Source: Mallotus nudiflorus
Taxonomy: Eukaryota; Streptophyta; Magnoliopsida; Malpighiales; Euphorbiaceae
Length of the DNA: 64,000 bases
Direction: 5' to 3'
NCBI GenBank assembly: GCA_947683625.1
Contig: CANTUR010000046.1
Span: 2,213,501-2,277,500 of the forward strand
Part shown: one piece after another, positions 1-11,786 of the stretch
How the letters are laid out: the number at the start of each line of letters is the position of its first letter
How positions within the stretch are numbered: position 1 is the stretch's first letter
Translations under genes and position numbers: made by a program
The notes under the pieces: generated by a model
Seen by the model: only the letters and a program-made list of their open reading frames with translations
Told to the model about the DNA's origin: nothing
Database searches by the model: none

Positions 1-1459
1 TCTTCTTCATTGTCATAGAGCTTAGCCTTAAGATTTTTTATATAATTAGACTTATAATCCTTAAAATCTTTTCACTTTATCCCACCTCTATAATCAAACA
101 CATGGCTATGACGTTATGGTCCAAAGCATTTTTCAGCAATTTCAAAATTTAAACTGATGGCTGAGATTGAATAATCTTTATAATTTTATGCTACAAACAT
201 CCATTAGACTTAAATATTATTTAAAGAAATGAAAAACACCACAATTATGCCTTTATAATTGATATACACCATAATTCCACCATAAGGTTAAATAGTGAAA
301 CTTACATATTTGTTTAGTATTTCTAGCTCAACTAATTTTCCATCTCACTATCAGGTCTTATACAAAATTTCTGCCATGTCAGGTGGCTGATTATCTTTTC
401 CTCCTTATAAAAACAAAGCAAGTCAAGTAGAAATTTTTTCTTAAGTAATGAAATGCAGAATTAAAATAAAAGAATAAGACTCTTTATTTCCATTTTATAT
501 ATGACATGCCTATGCGGCTTACTTTTAATACGATGTGGCATCAATGAGTTAATCCAATTTTAAGATTTCTGATTACTAATTTTCTACATCAATTATGAAA
601 TTTGAATTACTATTTAATTAAAAAATGAATTTTTAAAAATACTTTGAACTAATATATTATCATTTAGAAACTTTCTAATTACAAGCCACTCCCAATCTTT
701 AACATTTATCCCTTGTGGCACATTTTATAAAGCTTCAGTTTTGGTTTTGCATGGTCTCATATAATTTGTATTCAAGCTTGACTACCATGTTGTGCATAAA
801 CCACCCATATGCTCTTATGTTTGCTCACGATATAATTCTATATTAGGGTGGTAAAAGCATTCCTACAATAATGTAAAAGTGAAATTCATATATATCATAT
901 ATAGAGGTAGTCTTTAATCTACAATCTGAACACTAAAATGCTTTTAAAAACCTTCATAAACATATATTTAGAGACATTCAAGATCAAAACATAATAAATG
1001 TTAATGCTGAAATATATTTGCATAAGCAATTTTCCATTTTAAGTAAATTCAGATTTAAAATTTGTATTGGGAAGTTACTCAAATCTAACTAAGTGTAAGT
1101 TAGTCTCAATAATCTTCATTTTTTTTATTATTGAGATTGATTACCTTTACAAAATCCCACTTGTGTTGCCTATATATTGGCTGCATATTCTTCTATGATT
1201 GCACTTTTATTAGATAAATATTGCGGTCGCACATATTTTTTTCCAAGTGTTGTGACCAATATCTATAATTCTTTCCCACTGCTTAATTGTTATAAAAGCT
1301 AATCTCAAACTTTTCTCTATATTTTACAATTGCAATTTTCTTATTCTTATTTTTTCCTCTAACTTTTCTTTCCTATTGAGGTATTGAATCTTGGAAATAA
1401 AAGGAAGTTATCAATAGGTAGGAAGTATAAATTTAGAGACACTAGAAAATTTATCATAC
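1..1459. other. AT-rich flank without recognised gene
   Basis: No convincing coding region, RNA gene or transposon terminus was recognised here. A short hairpin lies near 1109-1138, where TCTCAATAAT is followed after a T-rich loop by ATTATTGAGA. The stretch lies downstream, on the minus strand, of the two exon-like segments at 1460-1603 and 1707-1900, so it may be the 3' part of the same CACTA-type element or its flank. This last point is inference. Confidence 0.4.
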
Positions 1460-1603
1460 CTTGTATTTCAATGATACAAACTTACTTTCAACATAATTTT
1501 CTAATATAGCATAAATTGGTTCACCGCATTTACCATCTTTACTCACATGAGTATATTTTGCAACAAGATAATGACCAATTGCTTTTAATGGTATTTGAAA
1601 CTC
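1460..1603 (-). pseudogene. candidate exon of unknown protein, possibly CACTA downstream ORF
   Basis: On the minus strand this stretch is open for about 48 codons and reads like protein (segments such as AIGHYLVAKYTHVSKDGK and LENYVESKFVSLKYK). It is preceded by an acceptor-like TTTCTTTAG and followed by a donor-like G|GTATGA, so it looks like an internal exon. The neighbouring exon-like segment at 1707-1900 could splice to it across about 100 bases of AT-rich sequence. The family is not recognised. Its strand matches the TNP2-type transposase at the right end of the window, and removing the nested L1 element would put both in the same transcriptional direction, so a second ORF of a CACTA element is possible. 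A host gene exon is the alternative. Confidence 0.35.
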
Positions 1604-1706
1604 CTAAAGAAATAAATAGAATCAATAATTAAAATACTAACTTATGGTACATCATAATAAATAAGATTTTTATTACATTATAGGTTTAATAGGCAAAGTT
1701 TTGTAC

Positions 1707-1900
1707 TTGCCTTCCCAATTTAAGATTGATGAATTACTTGGAGGCTAGTCTCCACATCAAAGTTCTTAAAGCTGGTTATGAACAACGAAACTGTCCTAAC
1801 TTGTTCAATCCCTCTAGTAATAGTCCCATATATAGTCACTTTCTTGTTTGGCTTAAGATCTCCTAACATCTTGACTTTTATCACTTCTAGATTTGGTGGT
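1707..1900 (-). pseudogene. candidate exon of unknown protein, cut by L1 insertion
   Basis: The minus strand is open here for about 60 codons, with a segment LKPNKKVTIYGTITRGIEQV followed by RTVSLFITSFKNFDVETSLQ. A donor-like GCAA|GTAC ends the exon. The upstream end is cut exactly where the L1 retrotransposon begins, so the rest of the reading frame, if any, lies beyond 57035 on the other side of L1. The pattern faintly resembles the downstream ORFs of plant CACTA elements, but I do not recognise a defined domain. Confidence 0.35.
1896..1900. repeat. L1 target site duplication, left
   Basis: GTGGT precedes the L1 left LTR and ATGGT follows the right LTR at 57031-57035. Four of five bases match, consistent with an aged 5-bp duplication. 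Confidence 0.6.
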
Positions 1901-2819
1901 TGTGATCATTTTATTGGATTAATCATGAAAAGATTGGTGCATTTATAGCATCAGGCACACATGCTAAATGGCAACCATCTATTGGATTTCATTGGAGGGT
2001 TTGCCTGATTAGGCCACGTAGATTTGGAGTCGTCACCCAAGTTGAATTAGGAAGAAGTGAAAAATCACTTTCTTAACCATAGATTCTGAGTTCTGAGGCT
2101 AGGAGTTACTTATCATGTTGCTTATCACGTATGTTGCTCATTTATTCATTACTTCACCCTAGTTTTAGCTTTATGATGCATTGTTACAACACTTGATTAT
2201 TAGTCAGCTTAAATTGGAAATAAAGCACCCGATAATTATATTGACAAGCATTCACCATATAATAAATAAGCAAGCATCCACAAAGTAAATGATCATGTAA
2301 GCGAGTAAGCACATAATACATAAGCATGCAAGAGATAATCAAAATAAACAAGCAAATAAATAAAATAGAAGGTGAGGAAAAGGACTAAGGATTATAACCC
2401 AAAAAGATAGCCTATTCTAATAAATACATTCAAATAAAGATAAAAACTGAAGTTAGGATTAATGATTACATCACCTTAGAGAAAGCCTATTCTATTAATT
2501 ACATAAAAATAGAAAAGAAAAACCTATTCTAATAAACATGGAAAACAAAAGTTAGTTTTCATACACATGCAACCACACGTCACATATAGAACAATTTAAT
2601 ATATCTCATTCATTCATAATTGGAAATAATAAATGAAGCAATAATTAGACACATATGCAAACAAGGATGCTAATGCATGCATGATGCAAGGTTTTGGAAT
2701 TTGGATACTTTAATGTGAAGTCATCACTTGTATTATGAAAAAAGGGAATTTTTATGATGAGGCAAATATTAGGAAATTAAAGTGGAAAAGTGCAAATAAA
2801 ATAATAAAAGTGATAAAGA

Positions 2820-4255
2820 TATTATTGTCACCATAAAAATATTACCTTTATGATGAAAACAATAAATTTATCAAAGAAAATAATAAAATGCCAAAGATAA
2901 TAAATATTCAATAAAAACAATAATAATGCAAGTGAAATAATAAAAAAAAAGGTGATAAAAATATTATTTTCACCATAAAGATGAGAACTTTATGATAAAA
3001 GTAATAAATTTATCAAGGAAAGCAATAAAAACAATAAAAATATAATTAATATGCTAAAAACAATGAAATACAGAATTGAAAGTAAACAATGTGGTAGGGA
3101 TGTCATTTCCACCATAAAAAAGATTTACTTTATGATAAAAATGATAACTTTACCCTTGAAAGGTATAAAGGCAACAAAAATTATAAAATGCAACAAAAAT
3201 ACTACAAATACAGCAATAAATATGTAAATAAATTAAAATGACAGTAATACAAATATTAAAATGATAAAGATGATATTTTTACCGTAAAAATATCATCTTT
3301 ATGATAAAAACACCAAATTCATCCCAAAATGCATAAATACATTAAAAATAAGGAAAAAATATAGAAAAATGATAAAAAAAAAGTGCAGAAATAATATAAG
3401 TAAATAAAAGTGATAGAAATAAATAAATGGAAATGATAAAGTTGACATTTTTACCATTAAAACATAAACTTTATGATAAAAATACCAATTTTGCCATAAA
3501 AGGCATAAATTCTATAAAAATGAAAAAAAAAATATGAGAAAAATAATAAAAATTCTAGAAGTGGCATAGATAAATTAAAATGATAGAAATGAATAAATAA
3601 AAGTGATAAAGTTGACATTTTTATCATAAAAACTTAAACCTTATGATAAAAATGTCGAATTTACCAAAAATAGCATAAAAGGCATAAAAAAAGAGAAAAA
3701 TAGGAGAAAATAATAAAAATCACAGAGATTAAATAAATAAATATGACAGAAGTAAATAAGAAATTATGATAAAGTTAGCATTTTTACCATAAAAACATAA
3801 ACTTTATGATAAAAAGGCCAACTTTGCCACAAATGGAAAAAATGCAAGGAAAAGCAAAAACAATTATAGCAATGATATAAGTAAATAAAGATGCAGAAAT
3901 AAATAAATAAATATGGTAAAGGAGGCATTTTCAAGATAAAAACATAAATTTTATGATAGAAATGTCAACTTTGCCACAAATGGCATAAATGCAATAAAAA
4001 TTGCAAAAAGGGAACAAAATAAATAAAGTGCAAATATAATTATATAAATAAAAAAATACAGAAATAAAAATATTAAAGTGGTAAAGGAGACATTTCTACC
4101 ATTAAAATGGAGACTTTATGATAAAAAGACCATATTTACCATAAATAACACAAAAGCAATAAAAAATGATAAAAATGCAATAATAATAAGGAAAAATGAA
4201 AAAATAAAAATAAAAATAAATAAAATACAGAAGTAATAAAATAAATTAAAATGAT

Positions 4256-4324
<69 letters not shown>

Positions 4325-4330
4325 CTAACT
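2820..4330. repeat. AT-rich tandem repeats inside the L1 LTR
   Basis: About nine diverged units share a core of the form TTTTACCATAAAAACATAAA followed by CTTTATGATAAAAAT. Successive CTTTATGAT cores lie near 2849, 2990, 3129, 3298, 3467, 3638, 3799, 3948 and 4110, so the period drifts between about 140 and 170 bp. The right LTR carries the same series from about 54650 to 56110. The array therefore existed before this copy inserted and is part of the family's LTR. Confidence 0.8.
4257..4323. repeat. (TAA)n microsatellite, about 22 units
   Basis: An uninterrupted TAA run lies in the left L1 LTR. At the same place in the right LTR (near 56085-56098) only GAAATAATAATAAAAATG is found, so the expansion happened after insertion. 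It generates spurious poly-Leu and poly-Ile reading frames. Confidence 0.95.
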
Positions 4331-5191
4331 TTACACTAAAATACCCATTTTTACATAAATGGAGAAAAAGATGCAAAAATGATGGAAAAATGCAAGATAA
4401 ATGCAAACACTCCCGAATCCAACCAGAACTTTCTTCTCCTTCAACATATCTTATTCACAAACTTCAAATCACTATAAAAATCACAACTTTATCACATCAT
4501 AATAATAATAAAAATAAAAATGCTAGAATGATGGAAAATGCAAGAAAATAGTAAAAATGAGGATTTTAATAATAATAAAAATATGGAGATCCTCAGAGGG
4601 ACCAGAGTGATTACCCTAGATGCGTGCTTTGACAAAGATGTAGCTTAGTTTGGATTTAATGGTTTAAATCCTAAGACAAAAATAAGCGATTTTTGGTTGA
4701 GTGTTTGGTTGAATGGGTCTCCAAGTGTGCGTGTGAGAAAGGCCTCCAAATATAACATTTTTTTCTCTCACTAGATGTCTGCCTCGAAATGTATGCCAAT
4801 CTCCTTCCAAAGAAGAAAAAATGTATTTTTATAATGCAGGCCTTAGGACTCACACAGGGGTAAATGGGTCATTGGGACTCACGCAGGTCCAAATGGATTT
4901 GACCCACATACTAGGTTAAATGACCCACACTCATGGGTCATTAACCTAAGCTTTTGGGTTGACCCGTCCCCATAGGCTTTTCCTAACATTTTGGTCCTTT
5001 TTAGGCCCAAACTTTGCTTTTTTGAGTTTAGTTGCTTTTTGGTATATCTTTGGTATCTTTTGGGTTTCTTTCAAGTTTCTTCTCGGTCAAAGTATGCTCG
5101 AGAGAACTTTTAAGGAAATTCTCCCCTGTGTGACAAATAGGAATCGTTCATCATCAGATTTTTAATAACCGTCAAAATTTAAGTATCAATA

Positions 5192-5206
5192 GTTGCCTTT
5201 TGCTTC
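5192..5206 (-). other. L1 polypurine tract, decayed
   Basis: On the minus strand GAAGCAAAAGGCAAC directly abuts the start of the 3' LTR. It is purine-rich but weaker than the G-runs of L2 and L4. Its position at the element's 3' end fixes the minus orientation. Confidence 0.5.
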
Positions 5207-5291
5207 ACATGCACTGATCAAGTTGCCACCTTGTCGATGCATGGGAAGTAAGTTTTGAAAACCAAGTAAGACATAAAAAAAAATTTCTTAA

Positions 5292-5670
5292 CGGTGCTAT
5301 ATGACCTTTTCCAGGCCACAAAGTGGGGTGCATAGTATATCCCTACGGGCTTCAAGTGCCAGGTTTCAAAGAAACCAAAATGCATGTAAAATCTTTTTGG
5401 GGTGCCATGTGACCTTTATCAAGCTGCAAAGCGGGGGTGCCCTAACCTTTTCTAGGCCATAAAGTAGGGTGCACTGTATAGCCCTGCGAGCTTCAATGCC
5501 AGGTTTTAAAGAAACCAAAATGCATGTAAAATCTTTTTAGGGTGCCATGTAACTTTTATTAGGCTATAAAGTGGGGGTGTCGTGACCTTTTACAGGCCAC
5601 AAAGCGGGGTGCACTATATAGCCCTTTGGGCTTCAAGCACCAGGTTTCAAAGATTCCAAAATCCATGTAA
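5292..5670. repeat. L1 3' region tandem repeat, about 141 bp, 2.7 copies
   Basis: The landmark AGGCCACAAAGTGGGGTGCA recurs near 5313, 5454 and 5594, giving a period of 140-141 bp. Each unit also contains CAGGTTTCAAAGAAACC and GCATGTAAAATCTTTTT. The array lies between the polypurine tract and the antisense ORF, the hypervariable 3' region of Tat elements. Confidence 0.85.
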
Positions 5671-6760
5671 TAACATTTATGAAAAATATTTTGTAAGAGT
5701 ATTTGTGTGATTGTGGTGTTCGTAAAATCATGATGCTATTTTTGAAATTGTGATGCATAAGAGTTTTGTTCATGCTTTTCAGCGGCTTAACTGCACCAGC
5801 AAGTGGTGGGTATCAGGAACTTAAAGTGAATCTAGCCACGGTTGTCTTAACTTGATATGGTTTTTGCCATATATCTAAGGTTTGATTAGCACCCTTTTGC
5901 CAAGGATATCTCTAATTACCTAGTGAAGTGCTCCACATGATTAGAAAGGAATTCACCAAATGAGGTCAATGAGAACCACGGTGCATGAGGCAACCCTTGA
6001 TGTCATGTCATTCCCTTCGAAGTTAAATGATTAGGTCATGCTTCTTTTTCTCCTCAAGCATTCCCCGCCTTCTATCACTTAGTGTGAATGTTGTTAAAGA
6101 GTTACTCTTACTCAGAGTTTGAGCATTGGAGTAGTTTGAGCATGATTTAAATTTTTTTCTTCCTTCTTTTTTTTCTTTTTTTTTTTTTTGCATTTAGACC
6201 TCTTTCAGGGTCTAATATGATAATCGCAAGCTACCTATTCATCTTAGTTCCCTAAAACTTCTCCTTTAATGGATTTTTATCTTTCATAAGGTTATCAAGC
6301 ATTAGATTGATTAAAAATGAGAATCTTGGCTTGGAGTTACTGATTAAAGTCAAGAAGTTTTGAAAATTTCATTAAGGTGAGATAATCGCTATCGGGGTTG
6401 ACTAGTTTGTCCCTGCCACATGCCCCTCTCCAATGAAAGTGCACCTTCGAGAGCACTAAAAAGTGATGTTCAAAATATAAATGTGGATATGAATGCATTT
6501 TAAAATCTTATAGCAAGGTGGTACGGAATAATTTCTTAGTTTTTTACGCTTATTCATACCTTTGCTATGAATTCCTAGCCTTTATACATGTCTCGGGTCG
6601 ATGCTCGAACCTCTAATGTGCCATTGGAACCTTTTGGAAGCTTTAGTGTGTGAAAATATGCATTTCAGGGGCTTCGATAGGGCTTAGATAGCACTGTGGG
6701 TGCTACCCATGCATGTGGGTCTAATAACCCATAAGTGTAGGTTAAGAATTTGAGATCCAC
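5671..6760. other. L1 3' untranslated spacer
   Basis: No supported reading frame. Contains a polypyrimidine run (about 6150-6190) and a block near 6056-6150 (ACTCTTACTCAGAGTTTGAG, GAGCATTGGAGTAG) similar to the 120-bp repeat unit of L2 at 13403-13740, so L1 and L2 share ancestry here. Confidence 0.5.
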
Positions 6761-6772
6761 GGGTTCCAAGCC

Positions 6773-6780
6773 TATAAAAG
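6773..6780 (+). promoter_or_regulatory. TATA-box candidate for L1 antisense ORF
   Basis: CCTATAAAAGGC lies about 100 bases upstream of the first ATG of the antisense ORF (6877). It is followed by a CT-rich stretch (about 6788-6832), which in plants often surrounds transcription starts. The arrangement fits an internal promoter driving transcription against the retrotransposon's own sense. It is a motif call only. Confidence 0.45.
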
Positions 6781-6876
6781 GCTAACTTTTTGCTTTTTTC
6801 TTTTTTCTTCACTTTCTCTTTCTCTCTCCTATCTTAGGATTCTCTAAACCTTAGTCTATTCTTTACTCAAGTTCAT

Positions 6877-9418
6877 ATGCAAGGAGGCAGTGGCGAGGAT
6901 GTTTTAGGGGATGTTGACCCCAACTTGGCATTTAATTTAGACTATCTTGGGCTAAAGGTTCTTGAAGGTTAGGCAAGTCAGGCTACAGGTGGTACAGCAC
7001 ATCAGAAGTCAATGCTTGCTCATTGTACGTGGCATGGAGTGATGAGGAGGCATGAGGTTCCTCTCATCTTGAACTTAAGGGAACATGAAGCACCAATAGT
7101 AGGTTAGTACCTCAATCTCAATTTATTTTAATTTTTTTAGGCTATATCTTTCCTTATTAGGATTGGCTTCCTTACATGTTCAGAGATACTTAGGCTACAT
7201 GCTAGGATTTGCCATGTCATTTCCTGTTTTGATTGTGTGATACCGATTGCCCTTATAAATAACAAGTAGATAGTAATTAGTGTCAATTATCATGCTTAAG
7301 TAGGAAATTTTTTGAGTCATAATCTATGTTTTGCTAACTTCCCTTTTAAATCCCGGTGACCCACTTAGTCTTGCCTAATAGCTTACTAGAGCTAAGAAGA
7401 TCTACTAGAGGCTACATATGAATGTTCAAAACCGTGTACGCGGTCTCAGCTTTGATGATATGTTAGATAGTTTGCTGGAGGGATCAGAGTTTTTTAAGAG
7501 TAGGCAAGCTGCTATAACAACCTAATTAAAAGGTGGTCAGTTTGCACCCATATGTTCCATATCAGTTTGGAGAGATAACAATTATGCCCCTCAACTTTAC
7601 TGCTATTACGGGGTTCACCTTCACTGGTTATTACATCCCTTTCGACATCCTTGAGGACCCTATAGTGTTGTGTCATGATCTATTGGGCTACTCTCCTGAG
7701 TTCAGAGTTGGTCGAGGTGGCTTAATATCTTATTATCGACTCTGGTAGGCATGTGATGGTTCTGCAAGAGAGGGTACTGATGTTGTCAAGAGTCGAGCCT
7801 AGTGCTTCATCTTTTACTTAATGAGCAAAATGGTGTTCCCTAATGTAAACAACATTGGTGGTTCTTAGTTGCTTCCACTTCTGTGAGACCTCGACGCCTT
7901 GTGAGGCTATGACTAGGGTTCTACTGCCTATGGCTATCTCCTTTATAGCCTGGATGACGCATGTAAAGATAGCTCATAAATTTATTGTGTGCCACTGGTG
8001 GTTAATGTGAGTCCTTTTAAATGCTTTGTGATTCTTTTCCTTCCTTTCCCAATGCACTGTTCTTGATATATTCCTTTCTTTGTAGATTTGGGCATTCGAG
8101 TTCCACATCTTAGCTCCTCCTATCACTTCCCAATTACATGAGGGGTTCCCCCATTTTCCTATATGGACTGCTCAGCCTTAAAGGGGCTTTGTGCAGTCCT
8201 TAGAAGCCACTCATAATACCCTTACTGAATTGACATTTAATCAGGAAAGGTGTTTCTTTCTACTTTTTCTATTGTAAAGTGTTGTGTTATATTTCTAATT
8301 GATGTTTCCAATTTTAGATACATCTTTGGTGGTGGTGGGAGGGCTACCCCATGACTTTCTTACTGGTAATACAGGGAGCCATGGAGGTTACTGGCTAGTG
8401 GATCCTGTTTGTGACTCCTATTAATCGTGCTTAGAACTTTGGTGAGCACTAGCAAGTTGGTTTTTAGTACCCACTATTCATCATGTCCCTCATTCTCCTC
8501 CCCTTGATATGTCTAGGGAAAGGACATGGTAGGCCCATACTGGGGGACGTGCTAGTTGGGACTGATCACCAGTTAAACTTATAGCCCAAGGGCATCTCTT
8601 ACTTGGAGAGTCTCATCACTCGCTTGATCGATGGTGTTGTAAGGGGTTTTGTGCATGATCCACTTGCTCCTCTCGCAAGCATTTCATCTTTTTTTGTTCA
8701 TTAGATATGCCTTGCTTCTTCTACATTGTTCCTATACTATCATTTTTTAGTTTTAACCTTTCTCATTTATTTTCAATGACCTCATTCAAAGAGGACCCAT
8801 ACTAGGAGCACTACTGATACCTTGGGCAGTGCCAAAGCTATTGTTGATTACCCCATTGAGACCACTTAAAGAATTTCTAGGGTGGTTGCACTATTGTTGA
8901 TCCCTATGGTTCGAGCGCATAACCTTCATGGCGAGGTGACAGTCCAAGTGGTAATTGCTTTAATTGAGCCTGTGGCTTTCATCCTTAAGGATGCTACCCA
9001 TGTGAGGTTTTGTCTAATTTTATTGCTTTGATATTTTAAATTTACAGTTTACTAATTGTTCTATTTCTAGGTTCCTTAAGATATAACCATATACTGGTAC
9101 CAATGTGCTTTAGGCTTAATGAGCCACTATATGCACTACTCCATGGAGGCCTATGTAAGTCTTCATGCACCTTGCTATTTCCTATTTAAATTTATTCAAT
9201 AATATGCATAGGTGTATTATGAATGCATGCATGCTAATGCATGTATATTATAATAATGCAGCTTGAGCATAAGAGGGTGTTACGAGAGCAAGATGAGGCT
9301 TTCCATCAGTAGGAGCTAGCATGGAAGCAAGAAGGTGCCTACTATTAGAGTGATATCTAAAGGATGTGAGTTGAGCTAGAGGAGCTAAGGATTTATGATG
9401 ATAGACCTAGCAGGCGAG
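6877..9418 (+). pseudogene. L1 antisense ORF, plant mobile domain (PMD)-like, main part
   Basis: This multi-exon-like reading frame runs opposite to pol. The first exon (ATG at 6877, open with one TAG to about 7100) ends before a donor-like GTTAGT. The recognisable part at 7520-7748 contains FGEITIMPLNFTAITGF, which fits the PMD pattern FGE-T-PLDF--LTG and lies just after RW and THMFH in another frame, so one frameshift is present. Further exon-like pieces follow at about 8084-8248 and 8317 onward, with GTGAGT donor-like and TTTGTAG acceptor-like borders. The last part (9262-9423) reads as a charged, helix-prone tail. PMD proteins such as Arabidopsis MAIN and MAIL1 are linked to transposon silencing, and PMD also occurs in retrotransposons. 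The ORF is split by L2 at 9423 and is dead here. Confidence 0.65.
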
Positions 9419-9423
9419 GACCC
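9419..9423. repeat. L2 target site duplication, left
   Basis: GACCC here matches GACCC at 47032-47036 perfectly. Joining the flanks restores an open frame across the junction in the L1 antisense ORF. Confidence 0.93.
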
Positions 9424-11562
9424 TGTAGGCGTCGGGGTTTCATGCGTGCCCAAGATCTTAGCAACCGTGACATTATTTAACCTCAGGGCTTTAGAGAACA
9501 CACTAACCATTGTTATAAAGACATGGTGTAAAGATGAGGAGTAGCCACCTTGGGTAATAACTGGGACAAATTGAAAAAGGTGGTACTCGATTCTCTAAAA
9601 GCAAAAAAGCACCACAACGGAGATTCCAGGTATGGAATGCTAACTACTTTCAGTCTCGTGTTCATTTAGAATTACTTTATAAATTACTATTTTATCCTCT
9701 ATTTACATGTAATTTCATATAAACCCTTAAAGAAAACAATCAACTCTAGGCAAACTAGTCATGAAATATACAAGTAAACAATGCATTCATTTAAATTCAT
9801 AATCCCTAAGTTAGTCTAATCTACATTGATTTTAATAAATAAGCTAAATCTACATGTTTTTATTTATAAGTGACCCTAAAGACTAATGGGCCTAATTCCT
9901 ATTTAATTTTAATTAAGTAATCCTAGGTCTATTTATTTTAATTCTAAAATGGGCCTAATTTAAATTAGTGGGCCTAATTCTACATGTTTTAATTCTAAGG
10001 TGATCTTAAATCTAAAAGTTATGGAAAAGGCTTAAATTAAATGGGCTAAGTCTAAATTAATTAAATTAAGTGGGTTTATTTCTAATTTAACTAAATGGGC
10101 CTAAGTTATCTCTATCCTAAATCTAATTAATTATGGGCCTAAAATGCATCTCAATTAATTAACCCTAAAAAAACCTAAATTTAAATGGGTTAAAGCATAA
10201 TGTGGGCCTAGGGCCCAAAACATATAAACATAAGCAAACAAGCCCAAAAACAATTAAAAAATATCAAAATAAACAAATAAAAGATTGAACAGTTAATTTA
10301 ACTTGTCTAAAAACCCTAATTTAATTAAAGTGGCCATAAACAAATAGAATAAAATAATTAATAGGCAACCCTAATTCTGTCCACTTAAGTCTAATTCAAT
10401 TTTAATTAAACAACCTAATGATTTCTTTAGCCATTAATTTTAATTAATTACCGAATGAAAACCCTAATTTTACTAACCAATTACTTAAAATAAAACACAT
10501 AAGCACACACACCAAATTTCATTACTCCTACTATTGGAGCTATTACAATCAACTATTGAGAATAATAAATAAAAAAAAGAATTAATACAATCCCAAAAAT
10601 AAATCAAAATAATATAATTAAATAAAAAACCTAGAAACTACATTTAACTACAAGGTTCCATCCATGGCATTCCATGGACCACTATGGATTTAGCTCTCAA
10701 GGTATAATCATCATGTAATCCCCTCCATAATCACCATCACAAAAGGATAAAACAATGATTATTGAATTAAATTATAATAAAATTCAATAAAATGAATAAT
10801 AAAAAAGAAGAATAAACAAAAGTAGAGAGAAGATAATGCTTATAGATACTGAACAAATTGCTCCTCAGACTTGTAAAATCACTGTTGCTTTTTTAGTAGG
10901 CCTTCAAAACTTGTTATTCTTCTTTTAAAAAATCTCCAAAAAAATAAATCACTAAGAGTTTTTTTTTTTTCTGGAAAAGAATGCCCAGGATTGAGAATTG
11001 GGATTTGAGTTCCCCTCTTTTTTTCCCCCTCCCTTAGAAGCCTAAGCTCTCCTTTTATAGGGAAAACCCCAAAAAACCCTAAGTTTTACGTACTAAGAGT
11101 TCCAATTTTAAAAGTACTTTATTTCCTAAAGAATTAAATAAATCCCAAAATAAAATTAAGAAAATTTTTCAACCAATCAAAACTCAAGAAAAAAATATTT
11201 TTATTTTCTGTAAAAAAATACAAAAAAAGATGAAAAACACGTAATTTTAATCAAAATTATATAATTTTGATCGAAATTATGTAATTTCAATCAGAATTAT
11301 AGAATTCCGATCGAAATTCTATAATTCTGAGCTTTTTTAACTTTTAATTACAAAAGGACCTTTGAAAGAAATCAAAATTTTCAATTAGGTCTTAAAAGGT
11401 ATTACAATTAAGTCCTTAAAAAAACAATGAAACTCTTTTTGAAAACGTATTTAAACTTTTGAGGTTTCAAACTTCAAGTATTGAATACCTACTTATAACA
11501 TTTTTATCATTTAAGTCTTTTATCACATCTATATTTTATTATCCCAAAATTGGTTGTTTACA
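9424..11562 (-). repeat. L2 3' LTR (left copy)
   Basis: Starts TGTAGGCGTCGGGGTTT and ends GGTTGTTTACA. It is 2139 bp against about 2135 bp for the reassembled right copy. Long shared blocks include CTTAGCAACC, GGCCTAAAATGCATC and TCCATGGCATTCCATGGACC. It is interspersed with GGGCCTAA motifs. A minus-strand TATAAAAGG lies at 11051-11059. Confidence 0.93.
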
Positions 11563-11577
11563 TTTGCCCCCCTTTGT
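11563..11577 (-). other. L2 polypurine tract
   Basis: Minus strand CAAAGGGGGGCAAA runs directly into the 3' LTR start TGTAAACA. A six-G run is characteristic, and L4 has the same tract. Confidence 0.88.
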
Positions 11578-11786
11578 TGTTGTTTGCTTGACAAATTGCA
11601 ACAAAGAAAATAAACACATAATTTCCTAAAAACATAAGTTCTGGTATTTACCTATGCTCCTTAAGTTTTATGCTTGTAAGCAATCATTGGTTCACGATAA
11701 ATGCTTATGTTGCCATACAACACTAGGCATAAACTTAAAACATATGAGGAAACACTATACTCAGACATATAGCATTGATTTGGAAG

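Larger units (their letters stand above)
1901..5191 (-). repeat. L1 3' LTR (left copy)
   Basis: Starts TGTGATCATTTTA and ends AAGTATCAATA, matching the right copy start TATAATCATTTTA and end AGGTATCAACA, which keeps the canonical CA. Shared blocks run through the copy, including ATTAGGCCACGTAGATTTGG near the start and the GACCCGTCCCCATGGG-type block near the end. Most of the middle is a run of diverged AT-rich repeats. A TAA microsatellite is present in this copy only. Confidence 0.9.

Noticed and set aside
4116..4406. Poly-Leu minus-strand reading frame
   Set aside because: Product of the TAA microsatellite and AT-rich LTR repeats; absent from the matching place in the right LTR.
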